Shown: in pieces, positions 42,785 to 54,106 of the stretch
How the letters are laid out: the number at the start of each line of letters is the position of its first letter
Position numbering within the stretch: the stretch's first letter is position 1
DNA from: Gymnothorax reevesii
Taxonomy: Eukaryota > Chordata > Actinopteri > Anguilliformes > Muraenidae
Reading direction: 5' to 3'
NCBI GenBank assembly: GCA_029721435.1
Contig: CM056578.1
Coordinates: 13,826,313 to 13,890,312, forward strand
Length of the DNA: 64,000 nt
Made by a program: the position numbers and the translations under genes
Notes under the pieces: generated by a model
Told to the model about the DNA's origin: nothing
The model's input: only the letters and a program-made list of their open reading frames with translations
Database searches by the model: none

Positions 42785-43905
42785 TGCATCATACTAAATG
42801 AATATGCAAAAACACACTGCATCACATAATCCTATAAAATCCACTAGGACTGCACGTTGCCTGTACCAGTTAGCATGCTAACCAAGTGAGCTAGGACATT
42901 AATAAAATTATTAGCAGTTCAGGCAAAGCCGGATAAATCTCGTTTCACCAATAGTCATGCTAGCGATGTTTGTTTTCTGTTTCTGGCTCAGTTGAAGAGT
43001 ACTGCGCTTACGTCACTTACGTACACCTTTATTTCACGTCTGCATTATCCAGCATGCTAGCTACAGCGCTTCGTGAAAGCTGTGGCAATGAGCAGCCAGT
43101 TTTTCCGTATGGCCCCATTGCTAGCTAGCTGCCTACCGTACACGTCAAAATATGCTGCCTGGGTAAGAATAATTTAGGCATTACCTTTACTAGCGAGCCA
43201 CATTCTCTGAACACTTTACAAGCGGCACTTCAGCCTTGCGCTGCAACATTGGCTTTTCAGTTGTCCTTTTCTATTGACCCACATAACTGAGATGATAATC
43301 AAATATAACCTCACTAGCTACTTCTGTTGCTAGCGTGTGTTCCTTCCTTTGTTCAAGTAATATTACAATAACTTTAAAAACTGTCCATGAGGACGTCATG
43401 ATATCTCAGGTTAAGGTAACATTGATGCGACAGCCAGGCTGTTAACATTTAAGTTAGCGAGCTAAGTGCTATTGTCTTCAGGCTGTACAGAATAACGTTA
43501 CCTGCTGCCAGTTAACAAGCTGATGCTTTAAGGTAAGCAGGTACAAAACTCCAAACTGTGCCGTTAAACACCCTGTTTTTATGTAGCTCTATTGCTATAG
43601 CTGGCTACTGCACACATCAAATAATGCTGGCTGGGCCTGAATAACATAAGCCATTACGCTTACGAGATAAATACATTCCCTAAACAGATCTTATATACAC
43701 AAGCAGTTCTAAGAAGTTGATAGTAGGATGTCATGTTGGCTTTTTCATTGTTCTTTTTAAATGACCACCACAAATATCAATTTCAGTCACAGTAAATGTG
43801 CTGTGAATTTGTGAAGTTGCATCAATCTTAATTGACGTGCAAAAATTCACCGCATCACAGAGTCATGTCCAATCCAATAAGATTGTCCGTTGCTTGACAT
43901 TCTTG
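42785..43905. repeat. Old diverged tandem duplication
   Basis: Two pairs of matching blocks are seen. In the first, 42785-42862 (TGCATCATACTAAATGAA..., ...CACGTTGCCTG) matches 43821-43900 (TGCATCAATCTTAATTGAC..., ...CCGTTGCTTG), about 1.04 kb apart. In the second, 43108-43290 (ATTGCTAGCTAGCTGCCTA...) matches 43588-43770 (ATTGCTATAGCTGGCTAC...), about 0.48 kb apart. Many GCTAGC words occur. It is probably a decayed composite repeat. No coding signal. Confidence 0.55.
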
Positions 43906-43915
43906 TGCACATGAT

Positions 43916-43983
43916 TGTGTGTGTGTGTGTGTGTGTGTCTGTGTGCGTGTGTGTGTGTGCTTGTGTGCGTGTGTGTGCACAGG
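43916..43983. repeat. TG-rich microsatellite
   Basis: TG repeats with C interruptions. TG-rich sequence continues more loosely to about 44420. Confidence 0.92.
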
Positions 43984-44788
43984 TCTGACCATATGGCTGT
44001 GGGTCAGCACTGGAATTTGAGCTTAGTTACATTGAGACCTTCTGTGTTGGTGCGCAAGTGTGAGCTGGGTGTAAGCAAGCATACTCGCTAGAGTGTGTGT
44101 GAATCAGTGTGTGTGCAAGTGTATGTGCCGGTATGCATGCATTTATCTGTCTCCTTGATAATAGTACACAGTGTAAAGCTCGCGTCTCAGATGCACTGCT
44201 TACTCTGAATGCATTTGATGAATGCACTGAATGTGTATATGGGAGTTTGCCGGCATGGATGTGTACGCATCTACTAGTGTGGTGACTTTTATTTGGTCTG
44301 TACTGATATGAGCATGTAAACATGTCCAAATGTCTAGGCAATGCAGAAATATGTGTGTGCAAGCTTACTTGTATGCATGTGCCTGTTGTGCGTGTGTGTG
44401 CTTGCATGTATCTCATGCCAATCATCCGCAAGTAGACAGTGCTTGCAAATCTGATTCAAATGTTTCTTTAAGCATACGTGCATGCATGTGATTCTCAGTG
44501 TGACTTCTGCTCTTTCTGTTTGCTGTAGCATGGTGTGCAACCTGGTTGACCCGGTGAAGAAAATGATCGCGGGGCTGTGTTTGGCTGCTCGCATCAACGG
44601 ATGTTTGTTTAAAGTAGAGCACCCTCCCATTAGCAATCACAGTGTTTATCCCTCTTTTCATTCAGCCGTCTGGTCCTGCGTTATCCCCCTGCACCCCCCC
44701 CCCCCCACACCTCCAAACTTCCCTCCTCCCTCTCTGGTGTTGATTACCGCTCCTTCATCTGGGTTTGATTCTGCTGAATTAATTTAAT
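43984..44788. other. TG-rich to single-copy stretch; splice-acceptor-like site near 44528
   Basis: Loose TG repeats to 44420. At 44503-44528 a pyrimidine-rich run ends in TTTGCTGTAG, followed by a 60-codon open stretch (MVCNLVDPVKKMIAGLCLAA...). It looks like an acceptor and exon, but no donor or known domain follows, and it runs into a C-run. Confidence 0.35.
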
Positions 44789-45343
44789 GTGCACTGTCAG
44801 TTTTTCTCATGTGGAGAACCCACCGCCGCCCGACGGGACCCCGCATCAATCGCCCATCGATTTATGGACCCGGCACCTTTGTTCCTCTCCACTCTGAGCG
44901 GAACCGCCTCTCTCTCCGACGCTCTTCTTGAGGAGCAGGAAGTGCGCATTCCGATCGATTGGCCCTGTTCCAGATGGTCTTCAATGCCGCCCCCCCCAAC
45001 CCATCCAGTCTTTCGTCACGGCGGCCAGACTGGACTGCACGTGGTGCGGAACGTTTTCCGGGGCCAAGCGGATCTTCTCGTGCTCAAGCGCAGAAAAACA
45101 CATGCGAGGCCCGTTTCACGTTTTCCGGTCACGGCCGAACTTGTGCCACTTCCCTCGCTGTTTAAGGACTTTCTGGAACCTTTTCTAACTTTTTTCCACC
45201 GATACGAAAACAATCAAGATGCACAAGATGGTATCTTGTCGTTGCTCGCCTGCTTGGTGCGCAAGGGGCTCTGGATGAAAGCTGCAGATGTTGAGAGTAA
45301 TGCTTTATTGGTGATGAATGTTTGGGGTCCTGATAACCAGTGA
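44789..45343 (+). other. Unassigned 184-codon open frame in GC-balanced DNA
   Basis: The longest plus-strand frame not explained by low complexity or a transposon. There is no signal peptide, no membrane segment and no motif I recognise. The middle is open in other frames too (44928-45188 plus; 45016-45213 minus), which argues that high CpG rather than selection keeps it open. I would not annotate it as a gene without transcript support. Confidence 0.2.
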
Positions 45344-46589
45344 CCTTCATCTGAATCAGGGGCCCGTCATCCCTTCTGCAGTAAAGGAAACACAGATGTG
45401 ATCCTCTCCAGATTTGTAACAGATTGTCTGTCAGGCTTGGGCCATATTTGGGTCAGAGTTCACTCTTTGTCTGAGAATGTTATTGACTATTTTTTTTTAA
45501 ATTTTAGTCAGCATGCATTACAGTTGATCAGCACGACTGTAATGTATTTTTTACTGAATGACTGTAAAATATAGGATCTAAGGACGCAATCGGTCTTTGA
45601 ACAGGCTATTTTATGTCGAAATTGGCATGTGCTGACTCCTAGTGTGAAGTACTTTTGGTTTTTAATCCACCAGAAATCGGCATCTAGAGGCTGTTTTTTT
45701 CTTAATATATATGTATATTCTTGGGATCATATTCTTCATTCTGAGGAGATGGTTGCAGATCTTGGGATCTTCATCTCAGCCTCAGAAGATGCTCAAACTA
45801 AAGTTACATACTTGCCGGAAATTGTAAACAGGACTCATTTTGTGCAGATCTTGTGACGTTAAAGATCTGCTGAAATAACTACTCTCAGTGACCGGCGGTC
45901 CCCATCACCACGCCCATGAGACCCAGGTGTTTGTGTCGAGGCTCCCGGGAAAACAGCCTGGGTTTGGAGAACATTAGTGGAGGCTCCGGATGTCCAAGCC
46001 TGAGGGGACACTCAGGACACGAGGCCCTCTACAATGCAATAAAATCACTCTTTTTTTTTACCGCCCACAGAATGAACGGGGCATTGTCCCAATGAAATCA
46101 ACGGGTGGCTCCACAATGTGCTGAAGTCATTTTTTGAGGCAGGGTGAGAATATTTTAATGGTACTGCAGTGCCCCCTGACCGTGCTGCCCGCGAAACCGC
46201 TCCCATTGCCTGTGAGCTTACTGGAGGGTCCCTCACAGTACAGGGAGGGCTAACTAGCTTTAGCCCTATGATGCATGAGGTCCCAAGTATGTGAAAAAAA
46301 GTTCTTACCTGGACATTCCGCTGATGATATCACGATGAGCACCAGACATTGGAGTGAATGGAATTCTTGAACACTGTCTCAAGATTTCAGAATAAAGATG
46401 ATATTGAGAAAGCTAACACTGCTAAGACTGGCCAAACTCAGGAATTACTTCAGCATAGAAATTATGGCAAAAATGACCATTTATATGGGACATTTTACCA
46501 TGTTATTTCCAAGGATCATCTCAAAAGGGATTCAGAAAGCCCAGAGGCCTGTGTATGAGTGCATAAATTTATATGTGCTTGCAAATGCC
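45344..46589. other. Stretch without recognised genes
   Basis: AT-rich then balanced sequence with a T run at 46051-46059. No repeat family or coding signal is recognised. Confidence 0.5.
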
Positions 46590-46712
46590 TATAGATACGT
46601 GTAGGTGCACTTGTGTGTGTGCTGGTTGGAGGACGCATGTGCGCATATAGGTGCGTATTCATTAGCGTGTGTGCGTGGATTTGCATATCTGTGTGTGTGC
46701 GCACGCGTGTCT
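46590..46712. repeat. TG-rich imperfect microsatellite
   Basis: Interrupted TG/TGCG repeats. Confidence 0.85.
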
Positions 46713-47154
46713 GAACTGAGGTCCCGCCCAATGTCACCGAAGATTAATGCAGCTTCACACCAACACTCAGAGAGAGACCTGCGGGATGTCATTGTTCTGA
46801 GATGGACTCCAATCTGTTATCATTTCACACCCACGAAACACTGAGCCAGTCTGTCATGCACAACTGGAACACCGAGGGGTAAAGAGAGAAAAGATTTGGT
46901 GAAGAGACAATCGATGACAGGAAGAGACATTTTTTCATTATAGCATTTGTCAGACAAAACTTTTTATGTGGGCTTCTGGTGATGAAAACTGCTAAATCAG
47001 CTGCCTGTCATCCTGGGCAGGAGGAAGGGTTACAGTCGGCAGGATTCTCCTCGTCTCCTGCAATTACATTCTCATCAATATCACATGAGAGCTAGTTTTA
47101 TTCCAACAGGCAGCAATGTGATAACTCTGAGGAGGATTGGATTGGAGGGGATGG
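46713..47154. other. Stretch without recognised features
   Basis: Ordinary sequence with no gene or repeat seen. Confidence 0.5.
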
Positions 47155-47329
47155 GAGGATGAGAGCGAGAGGGTGAATGGGAGAGGGTGAGTGAAAGGAA
47201 AGAGAGAGGGAGGGGGTAAGAGGCAGAGTGGATGAGTGTCTGTGTGACAGAGCGAGAGTGTGAGAGATGAGGTGAGAGGATGAGTGTGCGTGTGTGAGAG
47301 ATGGAGAGAGGCTGACAGAGAGTGTGTGT

Positions 47330-47366
<37 letters not shown>

Positions 47367-47455
47367 GGGCTGGCCATTGAAACTGGAAACAGGACCTGCT
47401 ACGAGAGAGAAACAGTGAGAGAGCGAGAGAGAGAGAGAGAAATAGAGTGCAAGGA
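47155..47455. repeat. GA/TG compound low-complexity block
   Basis: GAGAGNG-rich to 47310, (TG)n at 47318-47364, then (GA)n at 47405-47442. The 98-171 aa minus frames are Ser/Leu/His artefacts. Confidence 0.92.
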
Positions 47456-48064
47456 ATCGCAGATGAGTGTGTTATGAGGAGCTGGTACAGGAACAGCGGG
47501 ACACAGAGACATAAAGTCGAAACAGCGACCAAAAACCAGCCCCCCCTCCCCGCAGCTCTCGTTCGGCGGATTAAATCAATTAGTAAAGCAGGAGAGAGAG
47601 AGTGGGGGGCCAACAGGAAGTGGGGCCACCCCTATTTGAAGGCCCCTCTCGGTCACCGCTGGTAGAAGACCCCTCCAGTAGGACCCCAAACCGTGACATT
47701 GTCCCAGCGTTTCGTCGGGGAAAGGCCGGGTTTAAAATGCCAAGCGGGGCGTCCCAAATCGGAACTGGGGGGTGGATGGTGGGGGGGTGGGGGGGGTGTT
47801 TTAAAGGGCAGGACCGCGGGTTTGCTTTTATTGGATGGGGAAACAGAACAGGATCTGACTCGCGAAAAGGCCCAACCGAAACTACCTCTTACTTCCCCTC
47901 GGCGCGCTGTCCAATACCACAGCCCTCGACCGAAACTCACTATTATCTTAACGCCAGCTGTTTTTTCACCAACTACAGGAGAAGATTCCGGTAATACGGA
48001 CCTTGTAAAAACAAAAAAGTCAAATTAAAAAAAGATTGTGTTTCCTTTCTTTTCTGGAAGATGC
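47456..48064. other. GC-rich, CpG-containing block without assigned gene
   Basis: 47640-47900 is GC-rich with G runs (47777-47798). Overlapping frames are open on both strands and have no recognised domain. Confidence 0.4.
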
Positions 48065-48347
48065 TGGGCTGTGTGTACGTGTGTGTGCATGTGATTGTGT
48101 GCGTGCGTACATTCATGAGTGTGTGTGTGTGTGTGTGTTCCGTTTGAGTGTGTGTCTGTATGTGTGCTTGTTTCTGCATAAAACTATGTGTATCTGCGTG
48201 TTAATCTCTGTTTAAGATATTATGTGTATGCGTGAGTGTGTATATGCGTGTGTTTCTGTTTATGAATGTGTGCGTGTGCCAAAGAGGGAGAGAGAGAGGG
48301 AGAGGAGAGTGGAGAGAGGGTGACAGAGAGTCTGTAAGAGAGGGTGA

Positions 48348-48379
<32 letters not shown>

Positions 48380-48382
48380 CCC
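48065..48382. repeat. TG-rich and GA-rich microsatellites
   Basis: TG repeats at 48070-48260, then GA repeats at 48285-48379. Confidence 0.92.
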
Positions 48383-48698
48383 TAGGCGGCTTTGTACAGC
48401 CCCACACAGAGGTGTCTTTGTCTGGGTGAGAGAGGCATGGCAGGTGCTTTCTACTCTGTCCGTCCCTGGACAGGAAGGAGCGGCGGGGGGGTGATGGGGG
48501 GGGGGGCTGCGGATGTGTGACCCCCGCCCCTCGCCCCTCACTCCCAGCTGGCCCCCGGAGTCCCGCGGGAGAGCCATTCTAATCAGCAGACAGGAAGGAC
48601 TTTATTGATCAACCTCTTAGACAGGAAAGGAAATCCTCTGCTCCATGAAGTGGACTTTATTAAACAGACTCTGCGTGATCTCTGGGGCTTTTACACTT
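48383..48698. other. Non-repetitive GC-rich stretch
   Basis: G runs lie at 48485-48508. 48575-48660 contains paired words AGACAGGAAGGACTTTATT and AGACAGGAAAGGAAATCC (partial local duplication). No gene. Confidence 0.4.
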
Positions 48699-48890
48699 AG
48701 AGAGGGAGTGAGAGAGAGAGGGAGAGAGGGGGAGAGAGAGAGACAGTGAATGACAGAGAGTGTCAATGAATGAGGGAGTTATTGAGAGAAAGAAGAACAG
48801 TGAGAGGAAGTGAATGAGAGGGAATGAGAGAAAATGTCTGGGATCAGCGAATGAGAGAGATAGAGACAGACAGTGAGAGAGAGACAAGGG
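48699..48890. repeat. GA-rich low-complexity block
   Basis: GAGAG repeats with TGA interruptions. Confidence 0.92.
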
Positions 48891-49032
48891 TGTAGGTGTT
48901 CGTGTGCCTGTGTGATTGACCAGATACAGTGTGCTCCAAAATGTTTGGAACAGAGAGTGATACAAGGTTTTGTTTTTGGCTCTCCAGGTTCTTGCATTTG
49001 TGTCTGTGTGCTCACATGCATCTGAATGGATC

Positions 49033-49064
<32 letters not shown>

Positions 49065-49132
49065 TGTGTGTGTGCGTCTGTGTGTGTGTGCGTGTGTGTG
49101 TGCGTGTATGTGTGTGTGTGTGTGTGTGTGTA
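49033..49132. repeat. (TG)n compound microsatellite
   Basis: About 100 bp of TG with CGCG and TCTG interruptions. Confidence 0.95.
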
Positions 49133-50576
49133 TTACTGTGCATATGTCTTTGTTCATGGCTGAAAAAGTTTGTGTGCATGTTGTGTTCAGTGCTGTGTAA
49201 AAGTGTTTGCCCCCTTCCAAATTTCTTCTATTTTCGCATATTTGTCAAACTTAAATGTTTCAAATCAAGTATTAGCAAAGACACCTGAGTAAACACAAAA
49301 TGCAGTTTCTCAATGGTTATTTTATCTATTGAAGGAAAAAATCTTTTCAACCTTACCTGGCGTAATGTAGAAAATTAATTGCCCCTTTAGTTACTTAATT
49401 GACTGATTAAAAAAAATTAATCAATAATTGGGTTCAATTTTACAAGACACACACAGGCATGATTACTGCCAGTCCTAATGAATGGAGGCATCTGGCAATA
49501 TGAAGTTGGCAAAAAACAGCACATGATGCTGCAATCTACAGAAATTTAAGGACAGATGAGAAACAAAAACAAAAAGCAAAATGAACATCTATCAGTCTGG
49601 AAAGGGTTACAAAGCTATTTCTAATGCTCTGGGACTCCAGGTGAGAGCCATTATAAACTGAAGAAAAATTTCAGCAGTAATGAACCGTTCCAGGAGTGGC
49701 TTCCCTATCAGATTCCTCCAAGACCGCATTGGCAACTCATCCAGGAGGTCATTAATGAGACCAGACTAACATCTAACATTTCTACATTTGCCAAAAAACT
49801 CATGGGATAGTTTTTTTTTTTTGAACTGATGGGTCAAAATTGGAACATTCTGTAAGGCATGTCCTGTTACATGTGAAGTTAAGCTAACACAGCGTTCCAC
49901 AACATGAACACACCATCAGTTACTGTAAACATGATGGTAATAGTGTGCTTGCCTGGGACAGCTTTACTGCATCAGGACCTGGGCGACTTGCAATAATTGG
50001 TGGAACCATTGTCGTGGTTTTCATTCAGACATATTTTCATATCATGAGGCTACCCCAAACAATTGGAGAGAGACAGATTCTTCAGACAATTAGGCTTTAT
50101 TGTGGCATATTGATGAATATAAAGCCAAGTTCTTTTTGCGCAAGAAGAACTGACATTTTGCTTTTCACATCCAGTTTTTATACCTTCATCACAGGAAATA
50201 CCTTCCAAATATGGTCTTTCTGCCTTCTCATTCTCACACTACAATAGGTTTTTGGGTCAAAGGTTTTTCCAGAGACAGGCAAACCAAAACACTGCCAACT
50301 TGCCCTGAAAACTGCAACCTAAAGATAAGCATGACAAGAAAAATGGGAGGGAAATTACAGTCGAGAGAGGAAAAATACAGCCAAAGGTGTAGGATACAAA
50401 TGGATTCATAAAACTATCCAACTGATTATGTTTTTCAGAAACAACTAATGATTTTACTGAGCAAATATTGATCAAAGCTACAGAAATCAAATATATTTAA
50501 ATATCTCGACTGATTATGTTTTCAATTCAAATAAACAGAAGCCTGCTGCTTATTTGTGAATTGAATTGCTTGTATA

Positions 50577-50594
50577 TGTGTGTGTGTGTGTGTG

Positions 50595-50636
<42 letters not shown>
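50577..50636. repeat. (TG)n microsatellite
   Basis: Nearly pure TG of ~60 bp inside the candidate solo LTR. Confidence 0.95.
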
Positions 50637-50638
<2 letters not shown>

Positions 50639-50649
50639 CTGCGTGTATG

Positions 50650-50862
50650 TGTGTGTGCATGTGTCTGTGTGCACTGCTCCTGCGTGTGTGAACTGCATGT
50701 GTCTGTGTGCACTGCTCCTGCGTGTGTGAACTGCATGTGTCTGTGTGCACTGCTCCTGCGTGTGTGAACTGCATGTGTCTGTGTGCACTGCTCCTGCGTG
50801 TGTGAACTGCATGTGTCTGTGTGCACTGCTCCTGCGTGTGTGAACTGCATGTATGTGTGTGT
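50650..50862. repeat. 38-bp minisatellite, five copies
   Basis: CTGCTCCTGCGTGTGTGAAC recurs at 50674, 50712, 50750, 50788 and 50826, exactly 38 bp apart and almost identical. It generates repetitive His/Thr/Gln frames on the minus strand that are not genes. Confidence 0.95.
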
Positions 50863-51618
50863 GTTATGTGTTTGTGTCTGTGTGTCTGTGTGTATGTGCA
50901 TGTGTGTGTGTACGTGTTACTGCTGCATACATAATATGGATACTGCTTATGATTATTGATTATGGTTACTAAATATGGTTATTGGTTTACTGATGAATAT
51001 GATGAAAAATATTGAAATATGATCCTCAACACCATGAATGTTGCTCTTTACCAGAAAATCCTGAAGGAGAATGTCTGGCCATCAGTTTGCAATTAAAAGC
51101 TAAAGCACAGTAATACAGTAGGACAATGACCTGAAGCACATGAGCAAGTCCACTTCTAAATGGATCAAAGTAAACAAAACAAAGTTTTGGTGTGACCTAA
51201 TGAATGTTTTTAATTGAATCTGAATGAGATAATGTGGCACGACCATAAACAGGCAGTTCATGCTAAGAAAACTTCCAATGAAGCTGAATTAAAACAAATC
51301 TGCAAAGAAGAGGGGGCCAAGATTCCTCCATAGAGATACAAAAAAAAAAAGTTTGACTGCAGTTGCTACTGCCAAAGATGGCACATCCAGTTATTTGGTT
51401 TAGGGTGATAATTATTTTTTCACACTGGTGATATCAGTTTTGAATTATTCTTCACCTTCAATCAATGAAGTGATCACGTAAAAGTTGAATTTTGTGTTCA
51501 GTCATGTTGTCTTCATCTTATATTAAAAAAAGTTGGATGATCTGAAACTTGACTGTGTCAAATCCGCAAGAATAGAGGAAATCTGGAAGTGGGAAAAACT
51601 TTTTTTCACTACAGTGTA

Positions 51619-51754
51619 TGTGTGTGTGTGTGTGTGTGTGTTATATTTGCATAGTGGGTGAGGCAGTAGCAGTGTGCAATCCCAGCCTGACCCTGCTATG
51701 CACGCATGTGCCAGTGTGTTTGCTTGTGTGTGTGTGTGCGTGCACAAATATTTA

Positions 51755-51787
<33 letters not shown>

Positions 51788-51866
51788 GCGCATGTGTGTG
51801 TTTGTGCTCGAACCTGTGCGTGCCCTTGTGTGTGTGCCTGTGTGTGTGTGTGTGTGTGTGTGTGTT
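51619..51866. repeat. TG-rich microsatellites
   Basis: TG runs at 51617-51641 and 51726-51866, broken by a short unique piece. Confidence 0.93.
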
Positions 51867-53127
51867 TGTTATGTGCAGTAGTGGTGTGATTAATATCCCA
51901 GCCTAATCCCCCTGAAGCCAGGCTGCAGCAGCAAGGTCAGCTCATAGGCATTCGCTGTATCCTACATCCCGCACAGGAAGCGCCGAGCCCCGGCCGGAAA
52001 GCAGCCAGCCCACAGCCTTTACCATCTTTTATTTATCACTTATTTGCTCAGCAGATGCCCTTCTAAACAGGGCCACCTTTAAAGGGCCGGCTCTCCTTCG
52101 TCTGAACTGAGTTTTACAATGAGGAACTTAACGTAGGGGTTTCGCATTTACAAAGTTTTCTGCCGGACTTGAGTTTACAAACTTAAAGTTAAAGTTAATT
52201 TAAATGTGATTCCAGACATATATGTGCTGCCACGAGTCCCTTGTGGACACAAAAAACAAACTGGAAATATTAACATACAAAAAAAAAACTACCTCAAAAA
52301 AAGCAAAGAAAAAAAGGCAATAATGGTAACAAAAAAGGGAAGAAGAAGAAATCAGTGGAAAAAAACATCCACATTGGAATTTGAGAATTTGATTGATATT
52401 GGTACACAGATTGAAAATTTTTAGGAACCACTGACCCAGTTACTCTCCTGACCAGCGTGAGAAGAATTGGCCCTCTTTCCGAGCTGAGGACTTGGAGGAT
52501 GAAAGCTTCGGTCCTGAACTAAACTGACATTCACTCTGCCGTACTTCACAGAGAGAATCATGGGTTGGGGGACGGTTATGTGCGAAAAGTGTCATGGAGG
52601 CGCTACGATGCGTTGGTGCTGTGAGAGGGTCCGTAGAGGACACAGAGGAGTCAGTGTTTGTTTCTCCTGGGAGACGCACGAGTCCTGCTGAAATCCACGC
52701 GCACTGTGTGGCACTGCAGATCCAGCTCCCTGCACCAGAGCATCACCTTCCCTTCTGGGAACTCTTTGGGTTTCCGGCACAATTTTTTTGTCTGTGTGCA
52801 TGTGTTTGGTAGGAGGTGGGGTGCAGATACTTTGATAAGGCTCCTCTTCCTGCTTGAGTGACTGGGGGAATTTTTTCTCATTCTTTTTTCTTTTAATGCG
52901 ACGCCCATCCAGGACGGCCGCTGAAGCTGTGTTTTTGTCATTTTCGATGATCGCCGCAGCCCTGTGTTGATTCAGCATGCACATTTGCATCCGCTTTTTG
53001 GGCTGGCAATGCGGGGTTTGATAAACTCTGAAACCTCCCTGTGCATCAGGGCAGATAATAATCCAGAGGTTGGGTTTTTGGTGATGCGTTGAAAAGCTTC
53101 CTCGTCCCTTCCTGACTGCATTTAAGT
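51867..53127. other. Stretch with a SINE-like fragment and an A-rich block; no gene
   Basis: 52036-52090 (TTTGCTCAGCAGATGCCCTT, CTAAACAGGGCCACCTTT) is a short copy of the SINE-like repeat seen at 9661. 52190-52430 is A-rich. 52440-53000 is balanced and repeat-free; the 132-aa minus frame at 52592-52990 overlaps plus frames and has no domain. Confidence 0.45.
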
Positions 53128-53250
53128 TGTGAGGTCACAAGTGTACGACTGGAATGTTCTTGACTAAACATTTTAGTCACATATTTGTGACCTCATTGCT
53201 GAAATACAAGAACATTCTAATGGTGAGGTGACAATCAGGACTGGTAACTG
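53128..53250 (+). repeat. Dispersed ~100-bp family, copy 4 (rearranged)
   Basis: It begins GTGAGGTCACAAGTGTACG then GGAATGTTCTTGACTAAACA. A second, inverted TTTGTGACCTCA follows, then GAACATTCTAATGGTGAGG and ACTGGTAACTG. It shares ordered words with 8829-8930, with an extra ~40 bp in the middle. Confidence 0.5.
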
Positions 53251-53964
53251 AAAGATAACGAGATGAAGAGCAATGAACGAGTGCTGAATGTCAATTAAGA
53301 CAAAAAAACTCTTCAAGTGGTCAATATTTGAGGACGGGTGTTGTTGTCGATCTCTACAATTACCTCATTTTCATAGTTTTACATCGAATGTTTGATGTTG
53401 ATGTTTTACATCGAATACTTGCTGATTGCACTACACATATGTGCCACGTGAGGTATGTTAGCCCTAAAATTACAGTCATTTACCTTGCACATTCATCCAA
53501 GACATGGTTCACTAACCTAAGCAAGGGCCTGTCCTTGCTCAAGGCATAGGACCGGCCTGTGCTCTGATCTCAGAGTGGCAACACTGGAGCTTAAAGCACC
53601 AATTTATCGCAGCCTCACTCAAACACCTAAGCTTTTGAAAAAAAAGGCAGCTCAATATTTACTAAACAGTTGAGGACACACATCACCCACCCTCAACCAT
53701 GGTCTTTTGGGTACACCGCGCCGGTTTTCGGTAAAAGAATATTTGGCTTATTGCGTGATGTTCCCTCACACACTGGTGTGTAATGACTGGTGTGAGGCTT
53801 TGCGGCTGCATGAGACTCTGAGCCCCGCCAGCCCAAAGTTCCTATATTGCACCCAAAGCGACAGGGTTCGAATTGATCAAAGCAGTGTCAGCATGGTATT
53901 AATTCTCTTTTCAGAACTATTGTTCTGCCTCACCCTCTCTTTGTCTTTTTATTTCATTCACACT
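53251..53964. other. Stretch without recognised genes
   Basis: Mixed sequence. The 94-codon plus frame at 53707-53991 has a hydrophobic tail but no domain and runs into a SINE-like repeat. Confidence 0.45.
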
Positions 53965-54106
53965 ACAGGCAGTGGAGATACAGTATTTTGATTGTTCTTT
54001 TATCCAAATGACATACTGTTGATTGTAGTGAGCTGGGGCTAATCCCCCCATGTGGGGCCAGGGGCCTTACTCAAGGGCCTGTCAGCTGCACTTGTGGTCA
54101 CACAAT
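53965..54106 (+). repeat. SINE-like teleost repeat copy
   Basis: TTCTTTTATCCAAATGACAT is followed by CCAGGGGCCTTACTCAAGGG and CCTGTCAGC, the TTTATCCAAA...GGCCTTGCTCAAGGGCCC pattern of the common teleost repeat. Confidence 0.65.

Larger units (their letters stand above)
50010..51031 (-). mobile_element. Candidate solo LTR inserted in Tc1-like element
   Basis: The insert starts TGTCGTGG and ends CAACA on the plus strand (TG...CA termini). It is flanked by CCAT on both sides (50006-50009 and 51032-51035) within the Tc1 word GGAACCATGAAT, a 4-bp target duplication (5 bp, ACCAT, if it ends one base earlier). On the minus strand a TATAAAAA box (50182-50175) is followed ~75 bp later by AATAAA (50101-50096) and ~86 bp to the end, as in U3-R-U5. 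No internal retroviral genes are present, so LTR-LTR recombination is the simplest reading. Confidence 0.72.
49560..51400 (+). pseudogene. Tc1-like transposase, family A copy 2, interrupted and decayed
   Basis: N-terminal words are readable at 49580-49800 (KGYKAISNALGLQV-like; RIGNSSRRSLMRP). A large deletion removes the first catalytic motif region near 49795-49860. 'SGPGRLAIIGGT' precedes the LTR insertion at 50009. After it, 51032 onward continues with NVALYQKILKENVWPS, a damaged QQDNDLKHMSKST (51117-51150), and a third motif region with stops (about 51215-51240). It is inactive. Confidence 0.85.
49188..51616 (+). mobile_element. Tc1-like transposon, family A, copy 2, both ends present, split by an LTR
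   Basis: The left end is CAGTGCTGTGTAAAAGTG, then TTTGCCCCCTTCC. The right end is TTTTTTTCACTACAGTG followed by TA (51617-51618). The 5' non-coding part, damaged transposase and 3' non-coding part follow in family A order. The coding part is interrupted at 50010-51031 by a ~1-kb insertion. Without it the element would be ~1.4 kb, close to the usual length for the group. Confidence 0.88.

Noticed and set aside
47098..47613. 171-codon minus frame
   Set aside because: Arises from GA and TG repeats (Ser/Leu/His runs).
48660..49220. 186-codon minus frame
   Set aside because: Same cause: GA-rich and TG-rich blocks.
50650..50862. CRISPR-like regular spacing of 38 bp
   Set aside because: A minisatellite with no spacer diversity.
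50527..50901. 124-codon minus frame with repeated 38-bp-derived words
   Set aside because: A minisatellite translation. All three frames are open because the unit lacks stops.
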